64,000 nt of DNA from Phycisphaerales bacterium (GTDB taxonomy: Bacteria > Planctomycetota > Phycisphaerae > Phycisphaerales > UBA1924): positions 82,334 to 146,333 of the forward strand of contig CAJPFG010000021.1 of the NCBI GenBank assembly GCA_905339235.1, in the 5' to 3' direction. Below are positions 36,577 through 44,295 of this stretch, piece by piece (position 1 is the first letter of the stretch; each line of letters opens with the position of its first letter). Both the position numbers and the translations under genes were made by a program. The notes under the pieces were generated by a model, which saw only the letters and a list, made by a program, of their open reading frames with translations, was not told where the DNA came from and ran no database searches.

Positions 36577-38361
36577 CTAGTCCCCAAACCGCCACCCCGG
36601 CTTCCAATCCTTCGGCAACTTCTCCCCCCGCAGCCCCGCGCGCATCAACTCGATCGGGATCGAGTTCTGCCCCAGCACCGCATCATTGAACGCCTTCTCG
36701 CTCATCCCGCCCTTCACCACCATCTCCGCTCGCATCGCCGAGATCTGCAAGCCCCCCAGCATGTACCCGCACTGATACAGCGGCGAGTAATCCCCCCCGA
36801 TGTACCGCCGCACTTCCGACGTGGCCCCGAACCGCTCGTGCCCGACACGCTCCACCAGGAACTCGATCATCTCCGCCGGCGTCATCTGCCCCAGGTGGAA
36901 CTTCAGGCTCACGATGATTCTGGCCGCGCGGTGCATCCGCCAGAACAGCATGCCCACACGGTCCAGCGCCGCATCGCCGCCGGTAGCACCCGCCCAGCCC
37001 AGTTCCCACAGCCGGAACTCCCAGTACAGCGCCCACCCCTCCACCAGGAACGGCGTTGAGAACAGCCCGCGGTACGCCCGTTCCCGGTCCTCCCAGTATC
37101 CCTGCAGGTGATGCCCGGGGATCAACTCGTGCGGCGTCACGATGTGCGTGAAGTGCCGGTTGTTGCCCCGCATCGACATCATCTTGTCCGCGTGGGTCTG
37201 CCACTCGTTCGCGTACGACACTCCCATGAACTGCCCGCCGTAGACCGCAAACGGAAGCACCTTCTGCGTCTCGTTCGAGTGCATCTCCACCCGCCATGCC
37301 TCTTCGCACAGCGCGGGAATTGTCACCAGATCTCGCGTTCTCAGAAACTCGATCACCGCCCGCGACTCGTCCCGCACGAAGGCCCCCTGCTGCCCCGGCG
37401 GCATCTGGTCCTCCTTCGCCCGCGCGAGCGCGGCCTTCCAGTCGTCCCCGAGCCCCATCTCCGCCGCGGCCTTCTTCATCTCCGCTTCGCACCACGCGAA
37501 CTCCCGCTCACCGATCGCGATCAGTTCCTCCGGCGTGTAGCACAGCGCCTCGCCCTCCAGGTCCGCGCGCAGTCCCTCCGCGCCGATGGGGTCGCCCACC
37601 AGCGGGTCCTCGTCCTTCCCCTTGATCCCGGCGATCTCCTCGCGCAGCAGTTTCGCCAGATCACGCAACTCCTTCTGGCACTCCTCCCGCGGCTTGCGCG
37701 TCCACCAGCCGAACTCCGGGTCAAACCCGTCGTAATACGCCGCCCACCCGTCGAGCATCCACGCCAGCCCGTCGAGCACGCCCGCTCCCCGGAGCGCCAC
37801 CACCGGAGTCAGCATCAGCGCGGCCTCCGGCCGTTCCGCCTCCGCCTTGCGACCGCCTTCCACACGCTCGCGAATCCTTTTCGCCTCCGCGGTCACGTCG
37901 GCCAGAACCCCCGCCGCGGCCTTGGAGTCGCACGGCTCCATCCGCCGCCGCGCCAGTTCGAGTTCCTGCAGCGCCGATCTGAACGGCAAGAACGGCTCCA
38001 TCTCCGCCACTCGCCGCCGCAGCAGCGCGAGGCCCTCCCCCTGCCACGTCACATGCCGGCGCAGCAGGTGCCAATCCACCCGCTCGTCCGCCTCAAGCGC
38101 GTCGTAATCCATCGCATCCAGTCGCGCGGTCCATTCCTCAAGAAACTTCCCCGTTCGCTCCATCGCGTCGTCCGACCAACCCACGCTGTAAAACCGATCG
38201 ATGTACCGGCGATCAGTCTGGTACCTGCGGATCAACTCGGCCATGCCCGGAGCCGGCACGGGACGCAGGTCCTGCGGCCCCGCCTGCTGCTGATGCAGCC
38301 CCTGGGCGCACGCGCCGGCACTCACCGCAACCAGGCACACGATCATCAACAGGTATCTCAT
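36577..38361 (-). CDS. DUF885-family metallopeptidase-like lipoprotein
   Basis: A 594-residue exported protein with a leader ending in a lipobox-like SAGAC (Cys18). The DUF885 hallmarks are present: HELIPGHHLQGYWEDR, an HExxxxHH-like metal-binding variant near residue 410, and FLVEGWALYWEFRLWELG soon after. Members are thought to be peptidases acting outside the cytoplasmic membrane, though substrates are mostly unknown. It is transcribed alone on the minus strand, divergent from the FAD monooxygenase gene. Confidence 0.85.
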   Translation of the reverse strand: MRYLLMIVCLVAVSAGACAQGLHQQQAGPQDLRPVPAPGMAELIRRYQTDRRYIDRFYSVGWSDDAMERTGKFLEEWTARLDAMDYDALEADERVDWHLLRRHVTWQGEGLALLRRRVAEMEPFLPFRSALQELELARRRMEPCDSKAAAGVLADVTAEAKRIRERVEGGRKAEAERPEAALMLTPVVALRGAGVLDGLAWMLDGWAAYYDGFDPEFGWWTRKPREECQKELRDLAKLLREEIAGIKGKDEDPLVGDPIGAEGLRADLEGEALCYTPEELIAIGEREFAWCEAEMKKAAAEMGLGDDWKAALARAKEDQMPPGQQGAFVRDESRAVIEFLRTRDLVTIPALCEEAWRVEMHSNETQKVLPFAVYGGQFMGVSYANEWQTHADKMMSMRGNNRHFTHIVTPHELIPGHHLQGYWEDRERAYRGLFSTPFLVEGWALYWEFRLWELGWAGATGGDAALDRVGMLFWRMHRAARIIVSLKFHLGQMTPAEMIEFLVERVGHERFGATSEVRRYIGGDYSPLYQCGYMLGGLQISAMRAEMVVKGGMSEKAFNDAVLGQNSIPIELMRAGLRGEKLPKDWKPGWRFGD

Positions 38362-38433
38362 GGGCCCAGTCTAATCAACCCGGCTTCATCTCGCGATCAC
38401 GCCCGCCTCATCCGCCGGGCGAATTCCTTATGC

Positions 38434-39618
38434 ATGAGGGTGCTCATCATCGGCGGCGGCATCGGAGGGCTGGCTGCCGCCGCGGCGCTCCGCGCCCGTG
38501 GCGAGCGCGTCAGCGTCTACGAAAAGTCCCGGGAATACCGCGACGGCGGGTGCGGAATGACAATCTGGCCCAACGGCATGCTCGCCCTCCGCCGTTTGGG
38601 CTTGGATTCGCGTATCGCCGATGCGGGCTGGCCGATCACCCAGGCCCAGATCCGGCGCCCCGATGGCGACGTGATTTCCGTGACGCCCGTCGAACAGGTC
38701 AGCCGGCTTGCGGGCGCGCCCACCATCGCCGTCCACCGGGCCGCGTTGCAGCGCACCCTCGCCGATCCCGGAATCGTGCCTCGCGTCCACTTCGGAAAAC
38801 GTTGCACGGGCGTACTCCAGGAAGACGAGCACGTCGCCGCATTCTTCGAGGACGGCACCGCCGCCCGCGGCGATTTGCTCCTCGGCGCCGACGGATTGTG
38901 GTCTTCCGTCCGCGATCACGTCACCGGCCCACAGACGCCGCGCCATCTCGGGCACGCGCTCTGGCGCGGCGTGGTCTCGATCGACGACCCCTCGCTGGCC
39001 GCGGGATGCTCCTTCGAAACCTGGGACCGGGGCGCCCGCTTCGGCATGGTCCAGATCGACTCCCGCCGCGCGTACTGGTACGCCGGGCTCTCCGACTGCC
39101 CCACCGGCACGCTCGACATGGTCCGCCCCGCGCTGCTCGAAAGGTTCGGCGGCTGGCACTCGCCGATCCGCGCGGCCCTGGTTCGGACGCCCCAGGACCA
39201 GGCCGTTCGCACCGAGATCTACGACCGGCCCGTCCCCTCCCGTTGGCACCGCGGCCGCGTCGTGCTGCTCGGCGACGCCGCGCACGCCATGACCCACGAC
39301 CTCGGTCAGGGCGCGTGCACGGCGATCGAAGACGCCGTCGCGCTCGCCGACTGCATCGCCGGGTCCCGGGATCTCAACCGGGCCCTCGCGTGGTACCAGC
39401 GGGTGCGGCGCGCCCGCTGCGCCCGGCTTTCCGCGCAGTCCCGGCGCATCACTCGGATCTGCCAGTTGAGTTCCCCCCTGCTGTGCTGGGCACGCGACAC
39501 CGTGACCCGCCTCACGCCGCCCAACGTGCTGGCCCGCGGGCTGCGCCGGACCATCGGACTCCTCGCTACGCCCGCGAATCCAGCCAGATCGTCACCGGCC
39601 CGTCGTTTGCCAGCGTGA
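38434..39618 (+). CDS. FAD-dependent monooxygenase (PHBH-like)
   Basis: A 394-residue flavoprotein hydroxylase. It starts at MRVLIIGGGIGGLAAAAALR, the GxGxxG dinucleotide fold; GADGLWSSVRDHV is the DG motif, and VVLLGDAAHAMTHDLGQGAC is the GD motif binding FAD ribityl. The group includes salicylate hydroxylase, zeaxanthin epoxidase-like and antibiotic-modifying enzymes; the substrate cannot be named. The 3' end overlaps the convergent dtd gene by 53 bp, and the last 20 residues (ending RSSPARRLPA) are probably an unconserved extension. Confidence 0.85.
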   Translation: MRVLIIGGGIGGLAAAAALRARGERVSVYEKSREYRDGGCGMTIWPNGMLALRRLGLDSRIADAGWPITQAQIRRPDGDVISVTPVEQVSRLAGAPTIAVHRAALQRTLADPGIVPRVHFGKRCTGVLQEDEHVAAFFEDGTAARGDLLLGADGLWSSVRDHVTGPQTPRHLGHALWRGVVSIDDPSLAAGCSFETWDRGARFGMVQIDSRRAYWYAGLSDCPTGTLDMVRPALLERFGGWHSPIRAALVRTPQDQAVRTEIYDRPVPSRWHRGRVVLLGDAAHAMTHDLGQGACTAIEDAVALADCIAGSRDLNRALAWYQRVRRARCARLSAQSRRITRICQLSSPLLCWARDTVTRLTPPNVLARGLRRTIGLLATPANPARSSPARRLPA

Positions 39619-40009
39619 CTTCCATGTGCGAACGGAACACCCCGGTGCTGACGGGCACGCCCTGGGCCGCGATCGCCCGTTCGATCCGCGCGAACATCGA
39701 CCCCGCCGCCTCTGGCCTCATCGCGTTGTCGAACGAGGGACGCCGGCCCTTCCTCGCATCCCCCGCCACCGTGAAGTTCGGCACCAGCAGGATGCCGCCC
39801 CCTGTATCCTTCACCGACAGGTTCATCTTGCCCGCGCCGTCCTCGAACACCCGCAGGTTCGCCGCCTTCTCCGCGATCCAGTCCGCTTCCGCCTCGCCGT
39901 CGGCGCTCTCGATTCCCACCAGCACCAGCAGCCCGCGCCCGATCTCGCCGACGGCCTTGCCGTCCACGACAACTTTCGCCGACGACACTCTCTGCACGAC
40001 GGCCCGCAC
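39566..40009 (-). CDS. dtd: D-aminoacyl-tRNA deacylase
   Basis: Hydrolyses D-amino acids mischarged to tRNA; 147 residues, the usual length. MRAVVQRVSSAKVVVDGK opens the fold, ARKGRRPSFDNA and the cross-subunit NDGPVTIWLD motif (NxGPVT) are canonical. The other motif, normally SQFTL, reads PNFTV here: the catalytically placed Thr and the Phe remain but Ser and Gln are replaced. It lies 3 bp after the GNAT gene, forming a two-gene unit. Confidence 0.9.
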   Translation of the reverse strand: MRAVVQRVSSAKVVVDGKAVGEIGRGLLVLVGIESADGEAEADWIAEKAANLRVFEDGAGKMNLSVKDTGGGILLVPNFTVAGDARKGRRPSFDNAMRPEAAGSMFARIERAIAAQGVPVSTGVFRSHMEVTLANDGPVTIWLDSRA

Positions 40010-40012
40010 GGG

Positions 40013-40546
40013 TTACGCCAGCGCCTTGCTCAAGATGCACGACCGGTAGTTCGTGTACGGCCACTGCCAGTGCTCGACGAACCGGTACCCGCGCTTGAGA
40101 TAGAAGTCGAACAACTCCTTGTCGGGCTCGGCCATCGACAGCGCCAGTTCGGTCGCGCGCTTCTCTCTCGCTCGCCGCTCGACCGTCTCGAGCAGCGCCC
40201 GCCCGATCCCCCGACCCTGCATGTCCGGGTCCACCCCGAACTGGGCGAAATGGCACACGTCCGGCCGGAGAAAGAACGCCGGGAAGGTCGCCTTCTCGTG
40301 CTCTTCGAAGAGAATGACCCCCACGATCCGTTCGCGCCCGCCCTCGTTGAGCAGCGCGAGGTAGCACTCGCTGTTGGCCGCGCGGTCCGCCGTCACGCCG
40401 TCGTCCTGCCGCCCGGCCAGGGGCTTGAGGCCCATGGCGACCTGCGGCGCGTACGCGCGGTGCAGCAGCCGCGTGATCTCGCTGACGGAGTCGGAAGGAC
40501 GGATCAACCGAACGTTCACCGGCGCAACGGCCCTGGGCGTGCTCAT
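40013..40546 (-). CDS. GNAT-family N-acetyltransferase
   Basis: A 177-residue acetyltransferase. The acetyl-CoA loop is in FGVDPDMQGRGIGRALLETV (Q/R-x-x-G-x-G/A), and the C-terminal EPDKELFDFYLKRGYRFVEH gives the final helix and strand. The acceptor is unknown. I favour the ATG at 40546, 13 residues before the first strand; the ATG at 40600 would place the start inside a pair of operator-like repeats. Confidence 0.82.
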   Translation of the reverse strand: MSTPRAVAPVNVRLIRPSDSVSEITRLLHRAYAPQVAMGLKPLAGRQDDGVTADRAANSECYLALLNEGGRERIVGVILFEEHEKATFPAFFLRPDVCHFAQFGVDPDMQGRGIGRALLETVERRAREKRATELALSMAEPDKELFDFYLKRGYRFVEHWQWPYTNYRSCILSKALA

Positions 40547-40596
40547 GGGCGAGGACTGAAGCGGACGCGAACCGGGCTGCGTGGAGCTGCGGGTAT

Positions 40597-40628
40597 GCAT
40601 GACTATGCAATGCTAGGCATGAGTATGC
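40597..40628. promoter_or_regulatory. Tandem operator-like inverted repeats GCATGASTATGC
   Basis: GCAT-GACT-ATGC (40597-40608) and GCAT-GAGT-ATGC (40617-40628) differ at one base and are spaced 20 bp start to start, i.e. about two helical turns, so proteins would bind on the same face. They lie between the divergent GNAT and radA genes. Confidence 0.45.
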
Positions 40629-40712
40629 CGACAGGTTGGCCTCCCCCCTCCCTCCTTCTTCGTAATCCGCGGGGCGCGTTTCGCATCCCCCGACATCCAC
40701 TACCCTCCCGCC

Positions 40713-42146
40713 ATGTCCAAACTCCGCCGCGCCTTTGTCTGCCGCTCCTGCGCCTCCGCGCACGCGCGCTGGATGGGAAAGTGCCCCGACTGCGGCACCT
40801 GGGACGCCCTCGAAGAAACCACGGTCGACCCGCTCGCGGAGAAGGACCCACAGCGCGGCCTCGCCGCCGCGTTCATCGAGCCCAACGGCGCCGCCGACAC
40901 CGGTTCGGTCAAGGCCCTTCCGCTCTCCGACATCGGCGCCGACGATCAGCCCCTCCGCCGCATCCCCTCCGGCATCGGCGAACTCGACCGCGTCCTCGGC
41001 GGCGCTCACGGAAACCTCGGCCTGGTCCCCGGCTCCGCGGTGCTCGTGGGCGGTGAACCGGGCATCGGAAAGTCCACGCTGCTCCTCCAGGCCGCGTACG
41101 CCTGGGCGGCCGCGGGCACGCCGGTGCTGTACGTCTCCAGCGAGGAATCGGCCCAGCAGATCGCACTGCGAGCCCGGCGGCTGGCCGAGGCCGCGGGCAG
41201 AAGCCTCCCCGGCGCAACCGGCTCCGACAAACTCTTCGTCCTCGCCGACACCAATCTCGCCCGCATCGTCGAGCAGGCCCGGCGTAACGGCCCCAAGGTC
41301 ATGGTCATCGACTCCGTTCAGATGATCTACAAGCCCGACATCCCCGCCGGCGCGGGCAGCGTCACGCAACTACGGCGATGCTGCTCGGAACTGGTGTACC
41401 TCGCCAAGGCCTCGGGCATCTGCGTCGTCCTTGTCGGCCACGTGACGAAAGACGGCCAACTCGCCGGCCCTCGCCTGCTCGAACACCTGGTAGACGCCGT
41501 GCTCTACTTCGACGGCGACCGCCACCACGCCCACCGCGTCGTTCGCGCCGTCAAAAACCGCTTCGGCACCACCCTGGAACTGGGCCTCTTCGAAATGACC
41601 GGCGGGGGTCTGCGCGAACTCCCCGAGGGCGCGGGGCCCGCCGCGACCGGCGAATCCCGCCCCGGCTCGGTCGTCTGCCCCGTCCTCTCCGGAACCCGCT
41701 GCATTCTCGTCGAGGTGCAGGCGCTCACCGCCACCGGCTTCCTCGGCGCGGCCAAGCGCAAGGCCTCCGGCATCGACTCCAACCGCCTCGCCATGCTCAT
41801 CGCCGTCCTCGAACAACACGCCGGTTTGCGCCTCGCCGACCGCGACCTCTTCGCCAGCAGCGTGGGCGGAGTGCGCGTCGTCGAGCCCGCCAGCGACCTG
41901 GCGCTCCTGCTCGCCATCGCCGGCGCCCACTACAAGAAGGCGCTGCCTCCCCGAACCGCCTGCGCGGGCGAGGTGGGCCTGGGCGGAGAGATCCGGCCGA
42001 TCCCGGCGCTCGAGCAGCGCGCCCGAGAGGCGCAGCGACTCGGCTACACCCACCTGCTCGTCCCGCCCGGAACCAGGACTCCCGTCAAGGGTCTGGAACT
42101 CGTCCCCGTCAAGACCGTGGACCGGGCGATGGAGCACCTGGGCTGA
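40713..42146 (+). CDS. radA: DNA repair protein RadA
   Basis: RecA-like branch-migration helicase in recombination repair, 477 residues. A four-Cys zinc finger (CRSCASAHARWMGKCPDCG) at residues 10-27 precedes the ATPase: Walker A GGEPGIGKST, VLYVSSEESAQQIALRARRL, and the RadA-specific AVKNRFGTT. The C-terminal Lon-protease-like domain is intact (GVRVVEPASDLALLLAIAGA, then EVGLGGEIRPIPALEQR). No Ser-Lys protease dyad is expected. Transcribed alone. Confidence 0.96.
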   Translation: MSKLRRAFVCRSCASAHARWMGKCPDCGTWDALEETTVDPLAEKDPQRGLAAAFIEPNGAADTGSVKALPLSDIGADDQPLRRIPSGIGELDRVLGGAHGNLGLVPGSAVLVGGEPGIGKSTLLLQAAYAWAAAGTPVLYVSSEESAQQIALRARRLAEAAGRSLPGATGSDKLFVLADTNLARIVEQARRNGPKVMVIDSVQMIYKPDIPAGAGSVTQLRRCCSELVYLAKASGICVVLVGHVTKDGQLAGPRLLEHLVDAVLYFDGDRHHAHRVVRAVKNRFGTTLELGLFEMTGGGLRELPEGAGPAATGESRPGSVVCPVLSGTRCILVEVQALTATGFLGAAKRKASGIDSNRLAMLIAVLEQHAGLRLADRDLFASSVGGVRVVEPASDLALLLAIAGAHYKKALPPRTACAGEVGLGGEIRPIPALEQRAREAQRLGYTHLLVPPGTRTPVKGLELVPVKTVDRAMEHLG

Positions 42147-42169
42147 CCCGGCGCCCATCAGGTTTCGGG

Positions 42170-42619
42170 TTATGGCGAACCGCCCTGCATCGACCGGATC
42201 ATCGACCGCAGGGGCAGGTCCATCGCCATCACGAGCAGCAAGCCCATGATCGCCCAGAGAATCAGGCCGAGCACGAGAAACACCAGCCCCGGCCACACCG
42301 ACCGGCGCGAGGCGCAGAACCACGCCGCGCCGAGAACCGCGAGAGTCCACACGACCAGCCCAATCTGTGTCATCGAAAGCAGTTGACCCGCGTTCACCAC
42401 CCGGAACTCGCGCGAAAGCATGATGAACCACCGGCTCAGCGGGGGCAGGGCCACGCCGAAGTCCCGGAAGATCTTCTCGAACTTCGGCACCGTGGTGATC
42501 ATCGCGAACACGAAGTGAAGCGTCTGCGACACCCACACCAGCACGCCAACCACCGCGACCGCCACGACCGAAGCCCGCCCGGCCCGCTTCGTTCCGCTCG
42601 CGTTCACTTCGGCGCTCAT
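42170..42619 (-). CDS. Hypothetical integral membrane protein
   Basis: A 149-residue protein with three or four hydrophobic segments (VVAVAVVGVLVWVSQTLHFV; IGLVVWTLAVLGAAWF; PGLVFLVLGLILWAIMGLLL). The central VPKFEKIFRDFGVALPPLSR is amphipathic and faintly like type II secretion F-domain tails, but not enough to assign. It is the last gene of the overlapping minus-strand run starting at 44024, 10 bp after the thioesterase gene. Confidence 0.7.
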   Translation of the reverse strand: MSAEVNASGTKRAGRASVVAVAVVGVLVWVSQTLHFVFAMITTVPKFEKIFRDFGVALPPLSRWFIMLSREFRVVNAGQLLSMTQIGLVVWTLAVLGAAWFCASRRSVWPGLVFLVLGLILWAIMGLLLVMAMDLPLRSMIRSMQGGSP

Positions 42620-42629
42620 CCTTCCCCCC

Positions 42630-43091
42630 TCAAGGCCCGCGCAGCCATTCCGGCAGTTCGCTCACCCGGCCCTCGCGGTCCACGCAGGCCAGCGTCGTGC
42701 TCGCCGCCGCGGCCGGCTCCTCGCACGCCTTTCCTCCGCGCTCGACGACCACGACGCCGTACTCGTGCTCGATCTTCACCCGGCTGGCCGCCCGAACCCG
42801 GGTGCGGACTTCCACCACGTCATCGTACAGGACGGGCCGGCGGAACCGCGCATCGAGTTTCGCGACCACGAGAAAGACCCCCATCCTCTCCAGGTGCGCG
42901 TAACTCACGCCCGACTCTCGCAGCAGATCGGTGCGGCCGATCTCCAGCCACGGGATATACGCCGCGTGGTGCACCACGCCCATCGGATCGCACTCGCAGT
43001 ACCGCACGCGCACCCGCGTCGATCCGCTCAACGGCGGACGCACCGCGCCCACGTCCACCGGCACAACACTCTTCTCGGCATGGCCCTTCAT
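42630..43091 (-). CDS. YbgC-like acyl-CoA thioesterase (hotdog fold)
   Basis: A 153-residue thioesterase. RVRVRYCECDPMGVVHHAAY holds the active-site Asp (Y-x-E/D-x-D-x-x-G-x-V) of the 4-hydroxybenzoyl-CoA thioesterase family, followed by IPWLEIGRTDLLRESGVSY. Substrate is unknown; YbgC works with the Tol-Pal envelope system in proteobacteria. It starts in an ATGA overlap with the upstream envelope gene. Confidence 0.85.
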   Translation of the reverse strand: MKGHAEKSVVPVDVGAVRPPLSGSTRVRVRYCECDPMGVVHHAAYIPWLEIGRTDLLRESGVSYAHLERMGVFLVVAKLDARFRRPVLYDDVVEVRTRVRAASRVKIEHEYGVVVVERGGKACEEPAAAASTTLACVDREGRVSELPEWLRGP

Positions 43092-43411
43092 GGAAACATC
43101 GTACTGCCGTTCCGCGACGCGCTCTTCCCCGGCTGAACGCTCCGGTGCGTGGCCGCGTACCGGATCGCCAGCGGGACCAGCCAGGCCGCCGTGCGCACTA
43201 CGCCCGACAGAATCGAACCCCCACCCTCCGCGCGCCGCTTGCGCCCCAGCAGCATCCGCGCCGCCAGCACCCCCACCCCCGCACCCACCAGCACCTTGCC
43301 CACCACGGCGCCCGGCGTCGCCGATTCGGCGTCAACCTTGTCCGCCCACGTCAGCAACCGGGCCTTGGCCTCGTCGGGCATCACACCCCGTTTCGCTGGT
43401 GGAATAGCCAT
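43088..43411 (-). CDS. Hypothetical small membrane-associated protein
   Basis: A 107-residue protein, MAIPPAKRGVMPDEAKARLL at the start, with an Ala/Gly/Val hydrophobic segment (VVGKVLVGAGVGVLAARMLL) and a second weaker one near residues 72-85. The genes on both sides overlap it: 31 bases with the holin-like gene and 4 with the thioesterase, so it is coupled to an envelope operon. No family recognised. Confidence 0.65.
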   Translation of the reverse strand: MAIPPAKRGVMPDEAKARLLTWADKVDAESATPGAVVGKVLVGAGVGVLAARMLLGRKRRAEGGGSILSGVVRTAAWLVPLAIRYAATHRSVQPGKSASRNGSTMFP

Positions 43412-43698
43412 AGGCAAGCCCCTCCGCCTCCGATCACCACTAACCCCGTCAACGCCGCGGCCGCGGGGAGCCCCACGCGGTCCTGCAGCGACAACAACAG
43501 GCCCGCGGCGACGAGGCACGTCCCCACGACAAACAGCGGCACCGCCGTCAGAAGGAACACGAGGCTCGATGCCAACCGGCCCATGGCCTCGTGCAGGCGT
43601 CCCGCTTCCTCCCTGGTCACGGAGAGCAACGATCGTCCCTCCGCCTCGACCAGATCCGCGATCCGAACCACCAGTTCGGCGATCCGCTTCACGCTCAA
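43381..43698 (-). CDS. Phage-holin-like (holin_3_6/DUF1469) membrane protein
   Basis: A 105-residue protein: an amphipathic N-terminus (MSVKRIAELVVRIADLVEAE), then two membrane helices (SLVFLLTAVPLFVVGTCLVA and AAAALTGLVVIGGGGACLWL). This is the architecture of the Actinobacteria-type holin X/YqjE family, found in chromosomal stress operons with YqjD. It is not evidence of a prophage: no phage genes surround it. Overlaps both neighbours by a few bases. Confidence 0.72.
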   Translation of the reverse strand: MSVKRIAELVVRIADLVEAEGRSLLSVTREEAGRLHEAMGRLASSLVFLLTAVPLFVVGTCLVAAGLLLSLQDRVGLPAAAALTGLVVIGGGGACLWLFHQRNGV

Positions 43699-44024
43699 CT
43701 CCTGCCACGGAACAGGAACATGCCGACCAGGAACCCGACGCCCGCGGCGATCCCCAGACTCGTGAACGGATGGTGCGCCACGCTCTCCTCGGCCGACTTC
43801 AGAGCCTTGGTGCTCTGCTCCTTCGCCGACGCGAGCGAGTGCTTCACCCCCTCCTTCGCGGCCGACATTCCGGTGTGCGCCGCATCACCCACGTCCCGCG
43901 CCAGCCCGGTGAGGTCGTTCTTCAGTTGCGAGACGTCCTTCCCAAGCCTGCTCACCTCACCCCGGAACGGAGATGCGGTTTCATCCGATGTCACGCCGCG
44001 TGAAATGTTCGATGCACTGGACAC
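43695..44024 (-). CDS. YqjD/ElaB-like (DUF883) membrane-anchored protein
   Basis: A 109-residue protein. I place the start at GTG 44024, five bases after a perfect AAAGGAGG; the frame upstream to 44138 lacks coding character. A long amphipathic helix (SRLGKDVSQLKNDLTGLARD, then KEGVKHSLASAKEQSTKALK) is followed by a single C-terminal membrane anchor (GIAAGVGFLVGMFLFRGRS). This matches YqjD/ElaB proteins, which bind ribosomes at the membrane in stationary phase in Escherichia coli. First gene of the operon. Confidence 0.75.
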   Translation of the reverse strand: MSSASNISRGVTSDETASPFRGEVSRLGKDVSQLKNDLTGLARDVGDAAHTGMSAAKEGVKHSLASAKEQSTKALKSAEESVAHHPFTSLGIAAGVGFLVGMFLFRGRS

Positions 44025-44295
44025 AACTGCCTCCTTTGCGGGCAAACCGGCCCACGTGAGCGGCAACTCCCGTATTTCGCCGGCCCACACCGCGTGCGGC
44101 CGGACCTCTGACCTTAACTTCTCATACCCGCGCCGCACCCGATGTGTTCCGGTATGAACGCCGATTCATTCCCCGCGGCATCCCGAGCGGATTGCAGGTG
44201 CTGCCAGCGATCCGGTGCCTCCCGCAAGCGCGCGGGGGCTCACCTTCCGCCAAGCCACATCCGCAATCCGACATTCCCTAACATCCTCGAACAGC

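Noticed and set aside
43381..43698. Holin-like gene as evidence of a prophage
   Set aside because: No integrase, capsid, tail or lysin genes are present; the YqjD-like neighbour shows a chromosomal stress operon.
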